Shown here in pieces: positions 6,181 through 13,516 of a stretch of 13,516 bases of DNA. Location of the stretch: the NCBI GenBank assembly GCA_903887035.1, contig CAISOG010000022.1:1-13516 (forward strand), written 5' to 3'. The notes under the pieces are model-generated. The model searched no databases. It saw only the letters and a program-made list of their open reading frames with translations, and was not told the DNA's origin. The stretch is from an uncultured Holosporaceae bacterium (GTDB lineage: Bacteria; Pseudomonadota; Alphaproteobacteria; CAISOG01). Numbering within the stretch: position 1 is the first letter of the stretch; each line of letters opens with the position of its first letter. The translations under genes and the position numbers were made by a program.

Positions 6181-7719
6181 TTAGGCCGCGGGGTCGGCGG
6201 GGTCTATGATGGGGGAGGCGATGGGGGAGGCGATGGGGGAGGCGATTGGTGGTAGGTCAGCGGCGGGCGGGGCGCTATGCCCCCAGCCATAGGGGGCGGG
6301 CATGGTCAGCAACAGCTCAGCAATTTCCCGCAGCAGGAAGCCCAGATTTTGGGCGCGGGCAATATCTTCATGCGGCATAAGCTTGGCAAAGGCCTCTAGC
6401 TTACCCCGATGCACCTCCTGCAAATGTTCATAAAAAATCAGCGCGATAAGCAGGAACACCCGTTCCCGCGGGCTAAGTTCCGGGATCGTCGCGTTGGTCA
6501 ACAGCGGCAGGGGCGATTGCGTTTGCCCCGCCGCCACCGCCTGTTGCACCAGGGTCAGCCAGCATAAGGCCTTTAACAGGCGGCGATGCCAATGGGTTTG
6601 CATCGGTTGTTGCAACAACACTTGTTTTTCAAGCTCTTGCAGATAGGCCTGGCTGCTGGCCGTTGTCCAGGGGGCGGCCAGCCGTTGGCACCAATCCAAC
6701 ATCCGATCCTGCCCCCGCCAATCGGAGGGGAACAGCCCATAGGCCAAGCCTTCATGCAATCCAGCCTGGGTAAAAATAATGTTGGAGGGGTTGGTCGCGC
6801 TGAGCAGGCCGTGCAAGACTTGCAACGCATAGGCAAAATAGGGTTGCTGCCCCGCGGCCAGGTTAAAGCGCACCGCCAGCTCCCGCGATTTGGTAAAATC
6901 CTGATGCATCCAACGCGCCAAAATCGGCAGCAACGCCGATGTGCTGACCGCAAAGCCATCAATCCGATCCAGGGGGTAATGCGCCTCTCGCAGCGCCATC
7001 AGCCCCGTGCGGGTCATCAACCCACCGCGCAGGATCAAGGGCTGGCCATTCAGTTGCCGCCCCAGCCGACTGATCAACAATTCCTGCACCGCGCGCCCCG
7101 CATGATCGTTGCACAGCGGCCCCAGCGGCAGGCTGTCCGCCGCCAACACCTTACCCCGCTGCATCCAGGCCAGATCCAGGCTGGCGGAGCCGAAATCCAG
7201 CACCAGGCCGCCCGCCGCCGATTCCCCCAATTGCCAGCTGGCCGCCGCCGCCGCCAACTCCGCCTCCTCAGCGCCAGAAATCACCGTGATGGCCAGTTTT
7301 TCATGGCTGCGGTGGTAGAGGGATTGCAAAAAACTGTCGACCATGGCGGGGTCGGCGCGCCGAAACGCCTCAGTCGCCACCCCGAAAAAGCGCTGAACCC
7401 CGCTGGCACTGGCGGCCTGAATATAGGGCAACAGGATGTCAAAGGCGCGGTGAAGCGACACGGGATCCAACCGCACCGATTGATTCGGTTGGCTTATAAA
7501 GCGGCAGGATTGCTTCAGCTGCAACGGGCTGGTCAACGGCGCCTCATCCCCAGGCTGGCGGTACAGGCCGACCAGCGGCAGGCTGGGCCAGAAATAAAAC
7601 GCCTCAGCGGTGATGGAGCTGGAACCCAACACCACCACGGCAAAGGGCTGACCAGCCTGTAAATGCGATGGTGGCCGTTCAACCGTCAAGGGTGGGGTGG
7701 TGGAGGGAATTTGCGTCAT
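6181..7719 (-). CDS. Ppx/GppA-family protein with degenerate active-site motifs
   Basis: The product has 512 residues and an actin-like ASKHA fold related to exopolyphosphatase and pppGpp phosphatase. Recognisable family blocks are FAVVVLGSSSITAEAF (26-41), VATEAFRRA (114-122), ISGAEEAEL (147-155), VLDFGSASLDL (173-183) and SLPLG (196-200). Compared with the usual DxGSNSxR the first block has Val for Asp, Ser for Asn and Thr for Arg. The usual DxGGGSTE becomes DFGSASLD. The C-terminal half is long and helical, as in alphaproteobacterial Ppx. The last 25 or so residues contain three IASP-type repeats. Catalysis may therefore be lost or altered, and a regulatory role is possible. The ATG at 7719 lacks a clear Shine-Dalgarno, but the fold begins near residue 26, so it is about right. 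No ppk is adjacent. Confidence 0.8.
   Translation of the reverse strand: MTQIPSTTPPLTVERPPSHLQAGQPFAVVVLGSSSITAEAFYFWPSLPLVGLYRQPGDEAPLTSPLQLKQSCRFISQPNQSVRLDPVSLHRAFDILLPYIQAASASGVQRFFGVATEAFRRADPAMVDSFLQSLYHRSHEKLAITVISGAEEAELAAAAASWQLGESAAGGLVLDFGSASLDLAWMQRGKVLAADSLPLGPLCNDHAGRAVQELLISRLGRQLNGQPLILRGGLMTRTGLMALREAHYPLDRIDGFAVSTSALLPILARWMHQDFTKSRELAVRFNLAAGQQPYFAYALQVLHGLLSATNPSNIIFTQAGLHEGLAYGLFPSDWRGQDRMLDWCQRLAAPWTTASSQAYLQELEKQVLLQQPMQTHWHRRLLKALCWLTLVQQAVAAGQTQSPLPLLTNATIPELSPRERVFLLIALIFYEHLQEVHRGKLEAFAKLMPHEDIARAQNLGFLLREIAELLLTMPAPYGWGHSAPPAADLPPIASPIASPIASPIIDPADPAA
6208..6243. repeat. Three perfect 12-bp tandem units in the 3' end of the Ppx-like gene
   Basis: GATGGGGGAGGC occurs three times in a row (6208-6219, 6220-6231, 6232-6243). 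It is read on the minus strand as repeated Ala-Ser-Pro-Ile near the C-terminus. The unit is a multiple of three, so the frame is kept. Confidence 0.92.
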
Positions 7720-7828
7720 GCCATCGCGGGTTGCGTTTTTGAATCAGGCGATAGCACCCTGATTGCCAAAAAGGATTGCCCCGTTTTTGTTGACAGCGTG
7801 CCGCGTTATCATGCCCAAAAGCCGACAG

Positions 7829-7854
7829 GGTTCACAAGGGCTTTGCGGTGAACC
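7829..7854 (-). terminator. Inverted repeat downstream of ndk, possible terminator
   Basis: GGTTCAC (7829-7835) and GTGAACC (7848-7854) form a perfect 7-bp stem with a 12-base loop, starting three bases after the ndk stop. On the minus strand only a short T4 follows about ten bases later, so termination is uncertain. Confidence 0.35.
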
Positions 7855-7856
7855 GC

Positions 7857-8279
7857 TTAGCCAACCAATTCCAGGCCGCTGAAGAAATAGGCAATTTCCT
7901 GCACCGCGGTTTCGGGCGCGTCGGAGCCATGAACGCTGTTGGCCTCAATCGATTCGGCAAACAATTTGCGAATAGTGCCCTCAGCCGCATTGGCGGGGTT
8001 GGTGGCGCCCATCACGTCGCGGTTTTTGGCAATCGCCCCCTCACCCTGCAACACCATGGCGACGATAGGGCCGCTGGCCATATAGCTGCACAAATCGTTG
8101 TAGAATGGGCGGCTGGCATGGACGGCATAAAAGGCCTTGGCCTGTTCCAGGGTCAGGTGCAGGCGTTTTTGCGCCACAATCCGCAGGCCGGCCGCCTCAA
8201 ACACTTGGCAAATCGCGCAAACCAGGATGCGGCGGGTGGCATCGGGTTTATTCAGGGATAGGGTTTGTTCAACAGCCAT
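7857..8279 (-). CDS. ndk: Nucleoside diphosphate kinase
   Basis: The product has 140 residues, the standard bacterial length. It moves the gamma-phosphate between nucleoside triphosphates and diphosphates by a ping-pong mechanism through a phospho-histidine. The catalytic His117 lies in NSVHGSD (114-120). Lys11 (NKPDA), Tyr51, Arg57, Arg87, Thr93, Arg104 and Asn114, the usual nucleotide-binding residues, are all present, and GATNPANAAEGTIRK (91-105) is unmistakable. The ATG at 8279 fits the family N-terminus; an in-frame extension to 8327 has no support. The usual IIKPDA is LNKPDA and the following helix (RILVCAICQVFE) is unusual, but no catalytic residue is affected. It lies downstream of the orphan 281-residue gene on the same strand, 117 bases apart, and upstream of the Ppx-like gene. 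Confidence 0.97.
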   Translation of the reverse strand: MAVEQTLSLNKPDATRRILVCAICQVFEAAGLRIVAQKRLHLTLEQAKAFYAVHASRPFYNDLCSYMASGPIVAMVLQGEGAIAKNRDVMGATNPANAAEGTIRKLFAESIEANSVHGSDAPETAVQEIAYFFSGLELVG

Positions 8280-8396
8280 GGAAAAATCTCTTTTGGAACG
8301 AAAGGGTTGTTTGATGGAAAAAGCCAATTTCGCCGCTTCTATCAGAAACTTTGCCCTTAGCCAAGCGAAATGTTCGGGGCTGGTAGGAATGGGGGG

Positions 8397-9242
8397 CTAT
8401 AAGCTGTTTGTCATGCCTAGTTGCAGCACGGCTCGATTAAAATCTGCCGTTGGCAATTCCAAAGCACGCAAATCTTCCCGCGTTTTAGCTGTTTGTGCAA
8501 GCTCCAACCTAGCCATGTAATTTATCATCAAGGGTGGCAATTTTGCCCCAAGCGTCTCCTGCATGGCACGCAACAAGGTCAATTTATCAAAAGGTTTAAC
8601 CGTTTCGCCGTCATAGGTAACTTCCGCGGTTATTAACGGATTGCCGTTTCTAAATTCCCATTTAGGGCGCTCAAAAGATAGAGAAAAATAAGAATGTATT
8701 CTGTTATCTGTGTAAGCAATGCTGTTTCTGGGCAAATAACTTGAGCTGGTGTAAGGGCTGCAACAACCATCAAGACGAGCCCTTTCAAGATCTTCATATG
8801 TCCCCAGAGCATTGTAACTTAAGCTATAATTATGAATCCTTGCATTTTCTGGGTATTTTCTTTTTACCCATCTTCTTTCATCATCATAAAGTCTAAAAAC
8901 ATAGGCTTTATTGTCGCCATGACCTTTTGAACCAAAATAATACCTGTGAAGATGGTCATGTTGGCCAGGATGAAGTATATTTCTTCTATGGCCTGCATAA
9001 ACCTCGCCGCCATTTGGCAGTATTCTATCAACGAAATTGCGAAATTTAGGTTGATTTTGTAAATTATGAAATCTTTCAAAATTGGGATTACCAAAAACTT
9101 CAAGAATCTGTAATGGTTTGGAGTCCGTGTTGTTAGAATGACCGTTCTGTAAGCTATCGGTAATAAATGTGACACTTGCTGCAATTCGAGCATGCGCAGC
9201 AGAAAAATCAGCAAATTCCTGAATCGTTGATGGGGGTATCAT
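8397..9242 (-). CDS. Unrecognised 281-residue protein, AT-rich gene
   Basis: I do not recognise a family. The frame is supported by AAGGA seven bases before the ATG at 9242, by a good upstream promoter candidate, and by its length without interruption. The protein has no signal peptide or membrane segment. The centre is rich in Tyr, His, Asn and Arg. There is a histidine cluster at 85-108 (H85, H91, H95, H97, H99, H108), a Cys-Cys pair at 160-161, an aromatic stretch IHSYFSLSFERPKWEF (182-197), and a more ordinary helical C-terminus (about 220-281). The 5' two thirds of the gene are clearly more AT-rich than neighbouring housekeeping genes, and the 3' end is less so, which suggests horizontal acquisition. 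A metal-binding or nuclease role could be imagined from the His cluster but is not supported. Confidence 0.7.
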   Translation of the reverse strand: MIPPSTIQEFADFSAAHARIAASVTFITDSLQNGHSNNTDSKPLQILEVFGNPNFERFHNLQNQPKFRNFVDRILPNGGEVYAGHRRNILHPGQHDHLHRYYFGSKGHGDNKAYVFRLYDDERRWVKRKYPENARIHNYSLSYNALGTYEDLERARLDGCCSPYTSSSYLPRNSIAYTDNRIHSYFSLSFERPKWEFRNGNPLITAEVTYDGETVKPFDKLTLLRAMQETLGAKLPPLMINYMARLELAQTAKTREDLRALELPTADFNRAVLQLGMTNSL

Positions 9243-9277
9243 TATAATTCCTTTTATATAACTCTAAACCTCTAAAA

Positions 9278-9308
9278 ATTATATAGCCTGCATATAAAAT
9301 ATGTTCAA
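9278..9308 (-). promoter_or_regulatory. Putative promoter of the orphan 281-residue gene
   Basis: On the minus strand TTGAAC (9308-9303) is followed after 17 bp by TATATA (9285-9280), which overlaps a perfect TATAAT (9283-9278). The region is strongly AT-rich and lies about 36-66 bases before the start codon. Confidence 0.5.
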
Positions 9309-9476
9309 CAGAAAAATTTTTTATGCAAAATTATCGTGAAAATCGACCATAATCAGTCGGGGCAACCCAGCTAAAGGCCAGGTGACAAATCGGGCAAATA
9401 GGCCTATCAGTGGATGCCGAACGATGGTCAACCACCGCCACCAACCAACCACCCCTAAATAGAGCTGCACGATTCC

Positions 9477-11048
9477 ATGAACATCCTTGCCTCCGTTTAC
9501 ACCAAAACAGGTCTTGACCACTTTTTAAGCCGTCTGTGCCAGGCCGCGGCGGGCAGCAGGATTTTTGCCAGCGGTGGCACCCACCAGTTTTTGCAGCAGG
9601 CGGCCTTGCCGGTAGAGGCGGTTGAATCGCTGATTAACTTCCCTGAAATTCTGGGTGGGCGGGTCAAAACCCTGCACCCCGCCATTCACGGCGGCATTCT
9701 GGCGCGGCGTGACGTGGCGGCCGATATGGATCAGTTGGCACAGCACGCCATCCCCCCCCTCGACCTGGTGGTGGTAACGCTGTACCCCTTTGCCGAAACC
9801 CTGCTGGCGGGGGGCAGCGTGGCCGAATGTATTGAGAAAATCGATATTGGCGGCGTCGCCCTGATCCGTGGTGCGGCCAAAAACCATGCCCATGTGGCGA
9901 TTGTGACCGATCCGCAGGATTTTGATCGGGTGGCAGCTGATGCGGCGGCGCATGGCGGGGTTATCAGCGCGCCGATGCGGCAACAGCTGGCCGCCAAGGC
10001 CTTTGCGGTGACGGCGGCCTATGATGCCCTAATCGCCCGCTGGCTTTCTGATCAGGTGGCGGAACAGGTGGCGGAGCCCTTGGCCGCCCCCATGGTGATT
10101 GCGGGCAGCAAGCTGGCCAGCCTGCGCTATGGCGAAAATCCGCATCAGGCCGCCGCCCTGTATGCCACGGTGGGGGGCAGTGGCGGGGTGGTCAACGCCA
10201 ACCAGTTGCAGGGTAAGGAGTTAAGCTATAACAACCTGGCCGACAGCGATGCCGCCTGGCAACTGGTGCAAGAATTCGATGACAGCTTTGGCGCGGGGGC
10301 AGAGGCTGCCGCAGCGGTGGCGATTATCAAACATGCCAACCCCTGTGGCGTCGCCCTGGGCAGCAGCGCGTTGGATGCGTGGCACAAAGCCCTGGCCTGC
10401 GACCCCGTCAGTGCCTTTGGCGGCATCATCGCCTGCAATGTTGAGGTGGATGAGGCGGTGGCGGAGCAAATCGCCGCCCTGTTCGCTGAGGTGGTGTTGG
10501 CGCCCAGCTACAGCGCATCCGCGTTGCAACGGTTGCAGGCTAAGAAAAACCTGCGGGTGTTGCAGGTGCAGCGCTATCAGTCGCAACTGGCCAGCCCAGA
10601 GATCAAAACCCTGCAGGGGGGCTTTTTGACGCAGGGGCAGGATGTCGGCCTGTGTCAGGATGTGACGGTGCCAACCGCGGCGCAACCCAGTGCGGCGCAG
10701 CTGGCCGAACTGCGCTTTGGCTTTCTGGTTGCCAAACATGTGAAATCGAACGCCATCGTCCTTAGCCGCGATTTGGCCACCATCGGTATCGGCGCGGGGC
10801 AGATGAGTCGGGTGGATGCGGTGGAATTCGCCCTGCAAAAGGCGCGGCAGCAAACCGATCCCGCCGGTGCCGTTATCGCCTCCGACGCGTTTTTCCCCTT
10901 TGCCGATGGGCTGGAGAAGGCATTGGCGGCGGGCATTGCCGCCTGTATCCAACCGGGGGGCAGCATGCGCGATGCGGAGGTGGTCGCCGCCGCCGATAAG
11001 GCGGGCATCCCGATGGTGCTGACCGCCGTCCGCCATTTCCGCCATTAG
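9477..11048 (+). CDS. purH: Bifunctional AICAR formyltransferase / IMP cyclohydrolase
   Basis: The product has 523 residues and is complete. It performs the last two steps of de novo purine synthesis: formylation of AICAR with 10-formyl-THF, then ring closure to IMP. The N-terminal cyclohydrolase (MGS-like) domain shows ASGGT (31-35), GGRVKTLHPAIHGGIL (60-75) and IDIGGVALIRGAAKN (122-136). The C-terminal transformylase domain has RYGENPHQ (217-224), KHANPCG (285-291) with the catalytic Lys285-His286 pair, and ACDPVSAFGG (307-316). The end DAFFPFADGLEKAL...RHF is normal. The usual SVSDKTG near the N-terminus is SVYTKTG (6-12), a conservative oddity. The ATG at 9477 matches the family start but has only a weak AGAG-like Shine-Dalgarno. 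The dioxygenase gene follows 11 bases after its stop. Confidence 0.97.
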   Translation: MNILASVYTKTGLDHFLSRLCQAAAGSRIFASGGTHQFLQQAALPVEAVESLINFPEILGGRVKTLHPAIHGGILARRDVAADMDQLAQHAIPPLDLVVVTLYPFAETLLAGGSVAECIEKIDIGGVALIRGAAKNHAHVAIVTDPQDFDRVAADAAAHGGVISAPMRQQLAAKAFAVTAAYDALIARWLSDQVAEQVAEPLAAPMVIAGSKLASLRYGENPHQAAALYATVGGSGGVVNANQLQGKELSYNNLADSDAAWQLVQEFDDSFGAGAEAAAAVAIIKHANPCGVALGSSALDAWHKALACDPVSAFGGIIACNVEVDEAVAEQIAALFAEVVLAPSYSASALQRLQAKKNLRVLQVQRYQSQLASPEIKTLQGGFLTQGQDVGLCQDVTVPTAAQPSAAQLAELRFGFLVAKHVKSNAIVLSRDLATIGIGAGQMSRVDAVEFALQKARQQTDPAGAVIASDAFFPFADGLEKALAAGIAACIQPGGSMRDAEVVAAADKAGIPMVLTAVRHFRH

Positions 11049-11059
11049 GGGGGGTGGCT

Positions 11060-11866
11060 ATGATACCCGCCGCCGCGCCCGCATCCTTTAATCTGGATGA
11101 CTTCCTGCGCGCTGGCTTTGCCTTTATGCCCGCGAACCAGATGTTGCCGCTGTTGCAGGCGGCCGGGTCGCTGAGCGATTGGGCGGACTTTGCCGACAGC
11201 TGGAACAGGTTGCACCCCGATCGCTATATGGCGGATCAGGGGCGCTATCGCAAACGCCGCCATGCGGTGTATCGGGCAGTTTATCGGGGGGCGGCGGAGG
11301 CGGCTGCTGCTGCTGGCCAAACTGTGCAGCGGCAACCGCATCAGCCGCACTATCAAAGCATCGACTACAACAGCCTGAACGGCGGGATTGAGCGGTGGTT
11401 CGAACCGATTGAACCTGCCATTGGTGGCGGCCAAAGCCTGACCACCATCCTGACCTTCTGCCACCAGCTGTTCGGCGGGATTGACCCCGCCGTGCCCAAT
11501 TGGCATGTGGAGGTGCATCAGTTTCGGATTGAGGCGGCGGCGGCAATGCTGGGCAAACCCACGCCAGAGGGGGTGCACCGCGATGGGGTGGATCATGTGT
11601 TGGTGCTGATGATCAACCGCATCAATATCGCCAGCGGCACCACCCAGGTGCACGCCATCCCCGATCAGCAGGTTGGCCAGGGGGGTGACCCGTCATCGGC
11701 TTCAGTCCATGCCAAGCCCTTAGGCAGCTTTACCCTGACCCAGCCATTCGATGCCGCGTTGGTGGAGGATCGACGGGTGATGCATGGCGTTACCCCCGTC
11801 ACGCCCATCGACCCCACCCAGCCCGCCTATCGCGACGTGCTGGTCGTTACCTTTCGGGCGGTGTAG
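11060..11866 (+). CDS. 2OG-Fe(II) dioxygenase family protein (PF10014-like)
   Basis: The product has 268 residues. The C-terminal half matches the 2OG-Fe dioxygenase family that includes BsmA and the Bacillus L-isoleucine hydroxylase. GVHRDGVDHVLVL carries the metal-binding His173 and Asp175. LGSFTLTQPFDAALVEDRRVMHGVTP supplies the distal His242. YRDVLVVTF carries Arg258, the likely 2-oxoglutarate anchor. All three iron ligands are therefore present and activity is expected. The substrate is unknown; free amino acids are the known substrates in the family. The N-terminal 90 residues are less conserved and contain an Ala run. A GTG at 11054 could also start the protein. The ATG at 11060 is preferred because a G-rich Shine-Dalgarno-like run (11048-11054) lies about five bases before it. 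It lies 11 bases after purH and is probably co-transcribed with it. Confidence 0.87.
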   Translation: MIPAAAPASFNLDDFLRAGFAFMPANQMLPLLQAAGSLSDWADFADSWNRLHPDRYMADQGRYRKRRHAVYRAVYRGAAEAAAAAGQTVQRQPHQPHYQSIDYNSLNGGIERWFEPIEPAIGGGQSLTTILTFCHQLFGGIDPAVPNWHVEVHQFRIEAAAAMLGKPTPEGVHRDGVDHVLVLMINRINIASGTTQVHAIPDQQVGQGGDPSSASVHAKPLGSFTLTQPFDAALVEDRRVMHGVTPVTPIDPTQPAYRDVLVVTFRAV

Positions 11867-11895
11867 GTTCCAAAGACCGTTCCCCGCCCCCGCCC

Positions 11896-11923
11896 TGCCC
11901 ACCAACTCTTGCCCACCAAGTCT
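11896..11923. repeat. 14-bp tandem duplication upstream of gltX
   Basis: TGCCCACCAACTCT (11896-11909) is followed directly by TGCCCACCAAGTCT (11910-11923), with one mismatch. It lies in the 158-base gap between the dioxygenase gene and gltX. Confidence 0.85.
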
Positions 11924-12024
11924 TGCTATCAGCGGCCAAGTGCCATAAAGTTTGACCCCAAAAGCGTTGGTTGGATCACCATGGGATCGAACCGCCACCC
12001 CCAGCCTGATTGATGTTTTGTGCC

Positions 12025-13401
12025 ATGAGCGTGATTGTTCGTTTCGCCCCCAGCCCGACGGGCTATCTGCATGTCGGCAATCTGCGCGCCGCCCTGTACA
12101 ACTATTTGTTGGCCGCGAAGCAGGGGGGAACCTTTATCCTGCGCATTGACGACACCGATGAGGAACGGTCGCAAGAGAAGTATGTTGAGGGGATTGAGGA
12201 GGATTTGCGCTGGTTAGGCTATCAATGGCAACGCCGCTTTCGCCAGTCGGAGCGGTTGGATCGATACCAACAGGCTATGGCGCAATTGGTCAGCGCGGGT
12301 CGGCTGTACCCCTGTTATGAGACCGCTGAGGAGTTGGCGTTAAAGCGTAAGGTGCTGTTAAACCAAAGCAAGCCGCCGATTTACGATCGCGCCGCCCTGG
12401 CGTTAACGGCGGCGGAGCGGGCAGGGATGGAGGCACATGGGCGGCAACCGCACTGGCGCTTTAAGTTGTCGCCTGAGCCGATTGTGTGGCAAGACCTGCT
12501 GCGCGGCGCGGTGCAGTTTGACCCCGCCCATTTGAGCGATCCCGTGTTGGTGCGTGCCGATGGCCGCCCGCTGTTTAACTTTTGCAGCGTGGTTGATGAT
12601 CTGGATGAACAGATTACCCATGTCTTTCGTGGGGAGGATCATGTCAGCAACACCGCCGTGCAAACCCAAATTTTTGCGGCGTTAAGCGATGCGCCCTGCC
12701 CACAATTCGGCCATTTCTCCATGATTATGGATGCGGGCGGCGGCAAATTGTCGAAACGGCTGGAAAGCCTTAGCCTGCGCGACTTAAGGGCGGCGGAGGT
12801 GGAGCCGTTGGCGGTTTCCACTTATCTGATGCATCTGGGCACGGGCATTCCAGTCGAGCCGGTTAGCAGCCTGGCCGAGCTGGCCGCCAAGTTCGACACC
12901 AACGCCTATAGCCGCGCCGCCCCCAAATTCAGTGAGGAGGAGTTGTGGGAGCTGAGCGCGAAAACCGTTCACCATCTGCCCTTTGCGCTGGTGCAATCCC
13001 GCCTGCAAGCCCTGGATCTGGCGGCGGTGACGGCCGATTTTTGGGCAGCGGTGCAGGGCAATTTAACCAAGGTTAGTGAGGTTGGCGATTGGTGGCGCAT
13101 CTGTCATCAACCCCTGCCCCCTTTTGCGGGTGACGATGCGGGCGGCGGCGATGGCGGTTTGGGTGATGATGCTGGTGCCCTGTTGCAGGCGGCGGCCACC
13201 ATTATGCCCGACGCGCCCTGGGAAGCGGCAGCATGGCAGGGGTGGATGCAGGCGATTACGGCGGCCACCGGCAAAAAGGGGCGGGCGCTGTTTATGCCGC
13301 TGCGAATCGCCCTGACCGGGCAAAGCCACGGCCCCGAACTGCCCGTCCTGCTGCGGTTTATCGGCCGCGACCAGGCCTTGGCGCGGTTGCAGGCTGGGTA
13401 G
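12025..13401 (+). CDS. gltX: Glutamyl-tRNA synthetase
   Basis: The product has 458 residues and is a class I aminoacyl-tRNA synthetase charging glutamate. The Rossmann-fold signature FAPSPTGYLHVGN (7-19) holds the HIGH-type motif. ILRIDDTDEERS (38-49), VVDDLDEQITHVFRGEDHVSNTAVQ (189-213) and the KMSKS-type loop KLSKR (241-245) are all in order. Length is normal. In-frame starts at TTG 12010, ATG 12013 and ATG 12025 are possible. The last is chosen because GluRS usually begins a few residues before RFAPSPTG, but none has a good Shine-Dalgarno. The anticodon-binding domain has a Gly/Asp-rich insert (about 374-386). Many alphaproteobacteria carry two GltX proteins, one serving tRNA-Gln for the amidation route; which type this is cannot be settled here. 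Confidence 0.96.
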   Translation: MSVIVRFAPSPTGYLHVGNLRAALYNYLLAAKQGGTFILRIDDTDEERSQEKYVEGIEEDLRWLGYQWQRRFRQSERLDRYQQAMAQLVSAGRLYPCYETAEELALKRKVLLNQSKPPIYDRAALALTAAERAGMEAHGRQPHWRFKLSPEPIVWQDLLRGAVQFDPAHLSDPVLVRADGRPLFNFCSVVDDLDEQITHVFRGEDHVSNTAVQTQIFAALSDAPCPQFGHFSMIMDAGGGKLSKRLESLSLRDLRAAEVEPLAVSTYLMHLGTGIPVEPVSSLAELAAKFDTNAYSRAAPKFSEEELWELSAKTVHHLPFALVQSRLQALDLAAVTADFWAAVQGNLTKVSEVGDWWRICHQPLPPFAGDDAGGGDGGLGDDAGALLQAAATIMPDAPWEAAAWQGWMQAITAATGKKGRALFMPLRIALTGQSHGPELPVLLRFIGRDQALARLQAG

Positions 13402-13406
13402 CGCGC

Positions 13407-13486
13407 TGGCGGGCGGCATCGCGCAAAAATAATCCCGCGCGATGGGCGAATGAAATGCTTGGCGGGCGGCATCGCGCAAAAATAAT
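13407..13486. repeat. 27-bp direct repeat pair with 26-bp spacer and alternative hairpins
   Basis: Positions 13407-13433 and 13460-13486 are identical over 27 bases. Each contains CATCGCGC (13417-13424 and 13470-13477). The spacer carries GCGCGATG (13437-13444), the exact reverse complement, which can pair with either copy (loops of 12 and 25 bases). On the minus strand the second pairing is followed by ATTATTTTT, so it may terminate transcripts from the tRNA-Leu gene. The pair lies between the gltX stop and that tRNA. Confidence 0.9.
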
Positions 13487-13494
13487 AAGGAAAA

Positions 13495-13516
13495 TGGTGC
13501 CCGGGAGAGGACTTGA
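13495..13516 (-). tRNA. 3' end of a tRNA, probably tRNA-Leu, cut by the window edge
   Basis: The minus strand ends in CCA (13497-13495), preceded by discriminator A (13498), the acceptor strand CCCGGGC (13505-13499), T-stem CCTCT and T-loop sequence TTCAAGT less its first base. This 3' end matches alphaproteobacterial tRNA-Leu as I remember it. The anticodon lies outside the window, so the isotype is inferred. Confidence 0.75.

Noticed and set aside
6586..7662. 358-codon plus-strand frame antisense to the Ppx-like gene
   Set aside because: Pro/Gln/Arg-rich shadow frame typical of GC-rich coding DNA; the minus-strand frame has recognisable domain blocks.
9321..9521. 66-codon minus-strand frame upstream of purH
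   Set aside because: Starts inside purH on the opposite strand, has no Shine-Dalgarno and no recognisable protein; not enough support.
10221..11045. 274-codon minus-strand frame inside purH
   Set aside because: Shadow of the clearly real purH frame, without domain pattern or ribosome binding site.
12010..12024. TTG or ATG upstream starts for gltX
   Set aside because: They add residues before the conserved N-terminus and have no better ribosome binding site than ATG 12025.

Overview
The window looks like chromosome from a moderately GC-rich alphaproteobacterium. The housekeeping proteins (PurH, Ndk, Pgk, a GltX with a KLSKR loop and a DHVSNTAVQ segment) and the 3' end of a tRNA-Leu all read as alphaproteobacterial. 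I cannot place it to order. Most of it is ordinary core metabolism. Three stretches are visibly more AT-rich or mobile in character: the middle of the solute-binding protein gene (about 1440-1960), the Fic/HTH module and its control region (about 5020-6150), and an orphan gene (about 8400-9310).

Layout, left to right. 245-1261 (+) encodes a nitronate monooxygenase/FabK-like flavoprotein. It converges with an orphan periplasmic family-3 solute-binding protein (1258-2142, -), and their stop codons overlap. Thioredoxin (2377-2700, +) converges with a pgk-ybgC pair on the minus strand (4521-2734). Next come a tRNA-Ser(UGA) (4591-4680, -) and, just beyond its 5' end, a broken partial copy of the same tRNA. 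Then follows a two-gene minus-strand operon (6064-5021): an XRE-type regulator of the 'mobile mystery protein A' type and a Fic protein of the 'mobile mystery protein B' type. Its control region carries three ACAG-N8-CTGT palindromes spaced exactly 33 bp apart.

A degenerate Ppx/GppA-family protein (7719-6181, -), nucleoside diphosphate kinase (8279-7857, -) and an unrecognised 281-residue protein (9242-8397, -) follow. The plus strand then has purH (9477-11048), a closely coupled 2OG-Fe(II) dioxygenase (11060-11866) and gltX (12025-13401). The window ends in a 27-bp direct repeat with alternative hairpins and the 3' end of a tRNA-Leu cut off by the window edge.

How the genes relate. Pgk (glycolysis), PurH (last two steps to IMP), Ndk (NTP balance), GltX (Glu-tRNA) and thioredoxin are independent core functions rather than one pathway. 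The most system-like element is the Fic/XRE pair with its triple operator, next to tRNA-Ser debris. I read it as a mobile, self-regulated toxin-antitoxin-like cassette. The AMPylation and autoregulation roles are inference from family knowledge and layout. A second theme is the number of short exact or near-exact tandem or direct repeats (9, 12, 13, 14 and 27 bp), two of which lie inside reading frames and add low-complexity peptide.
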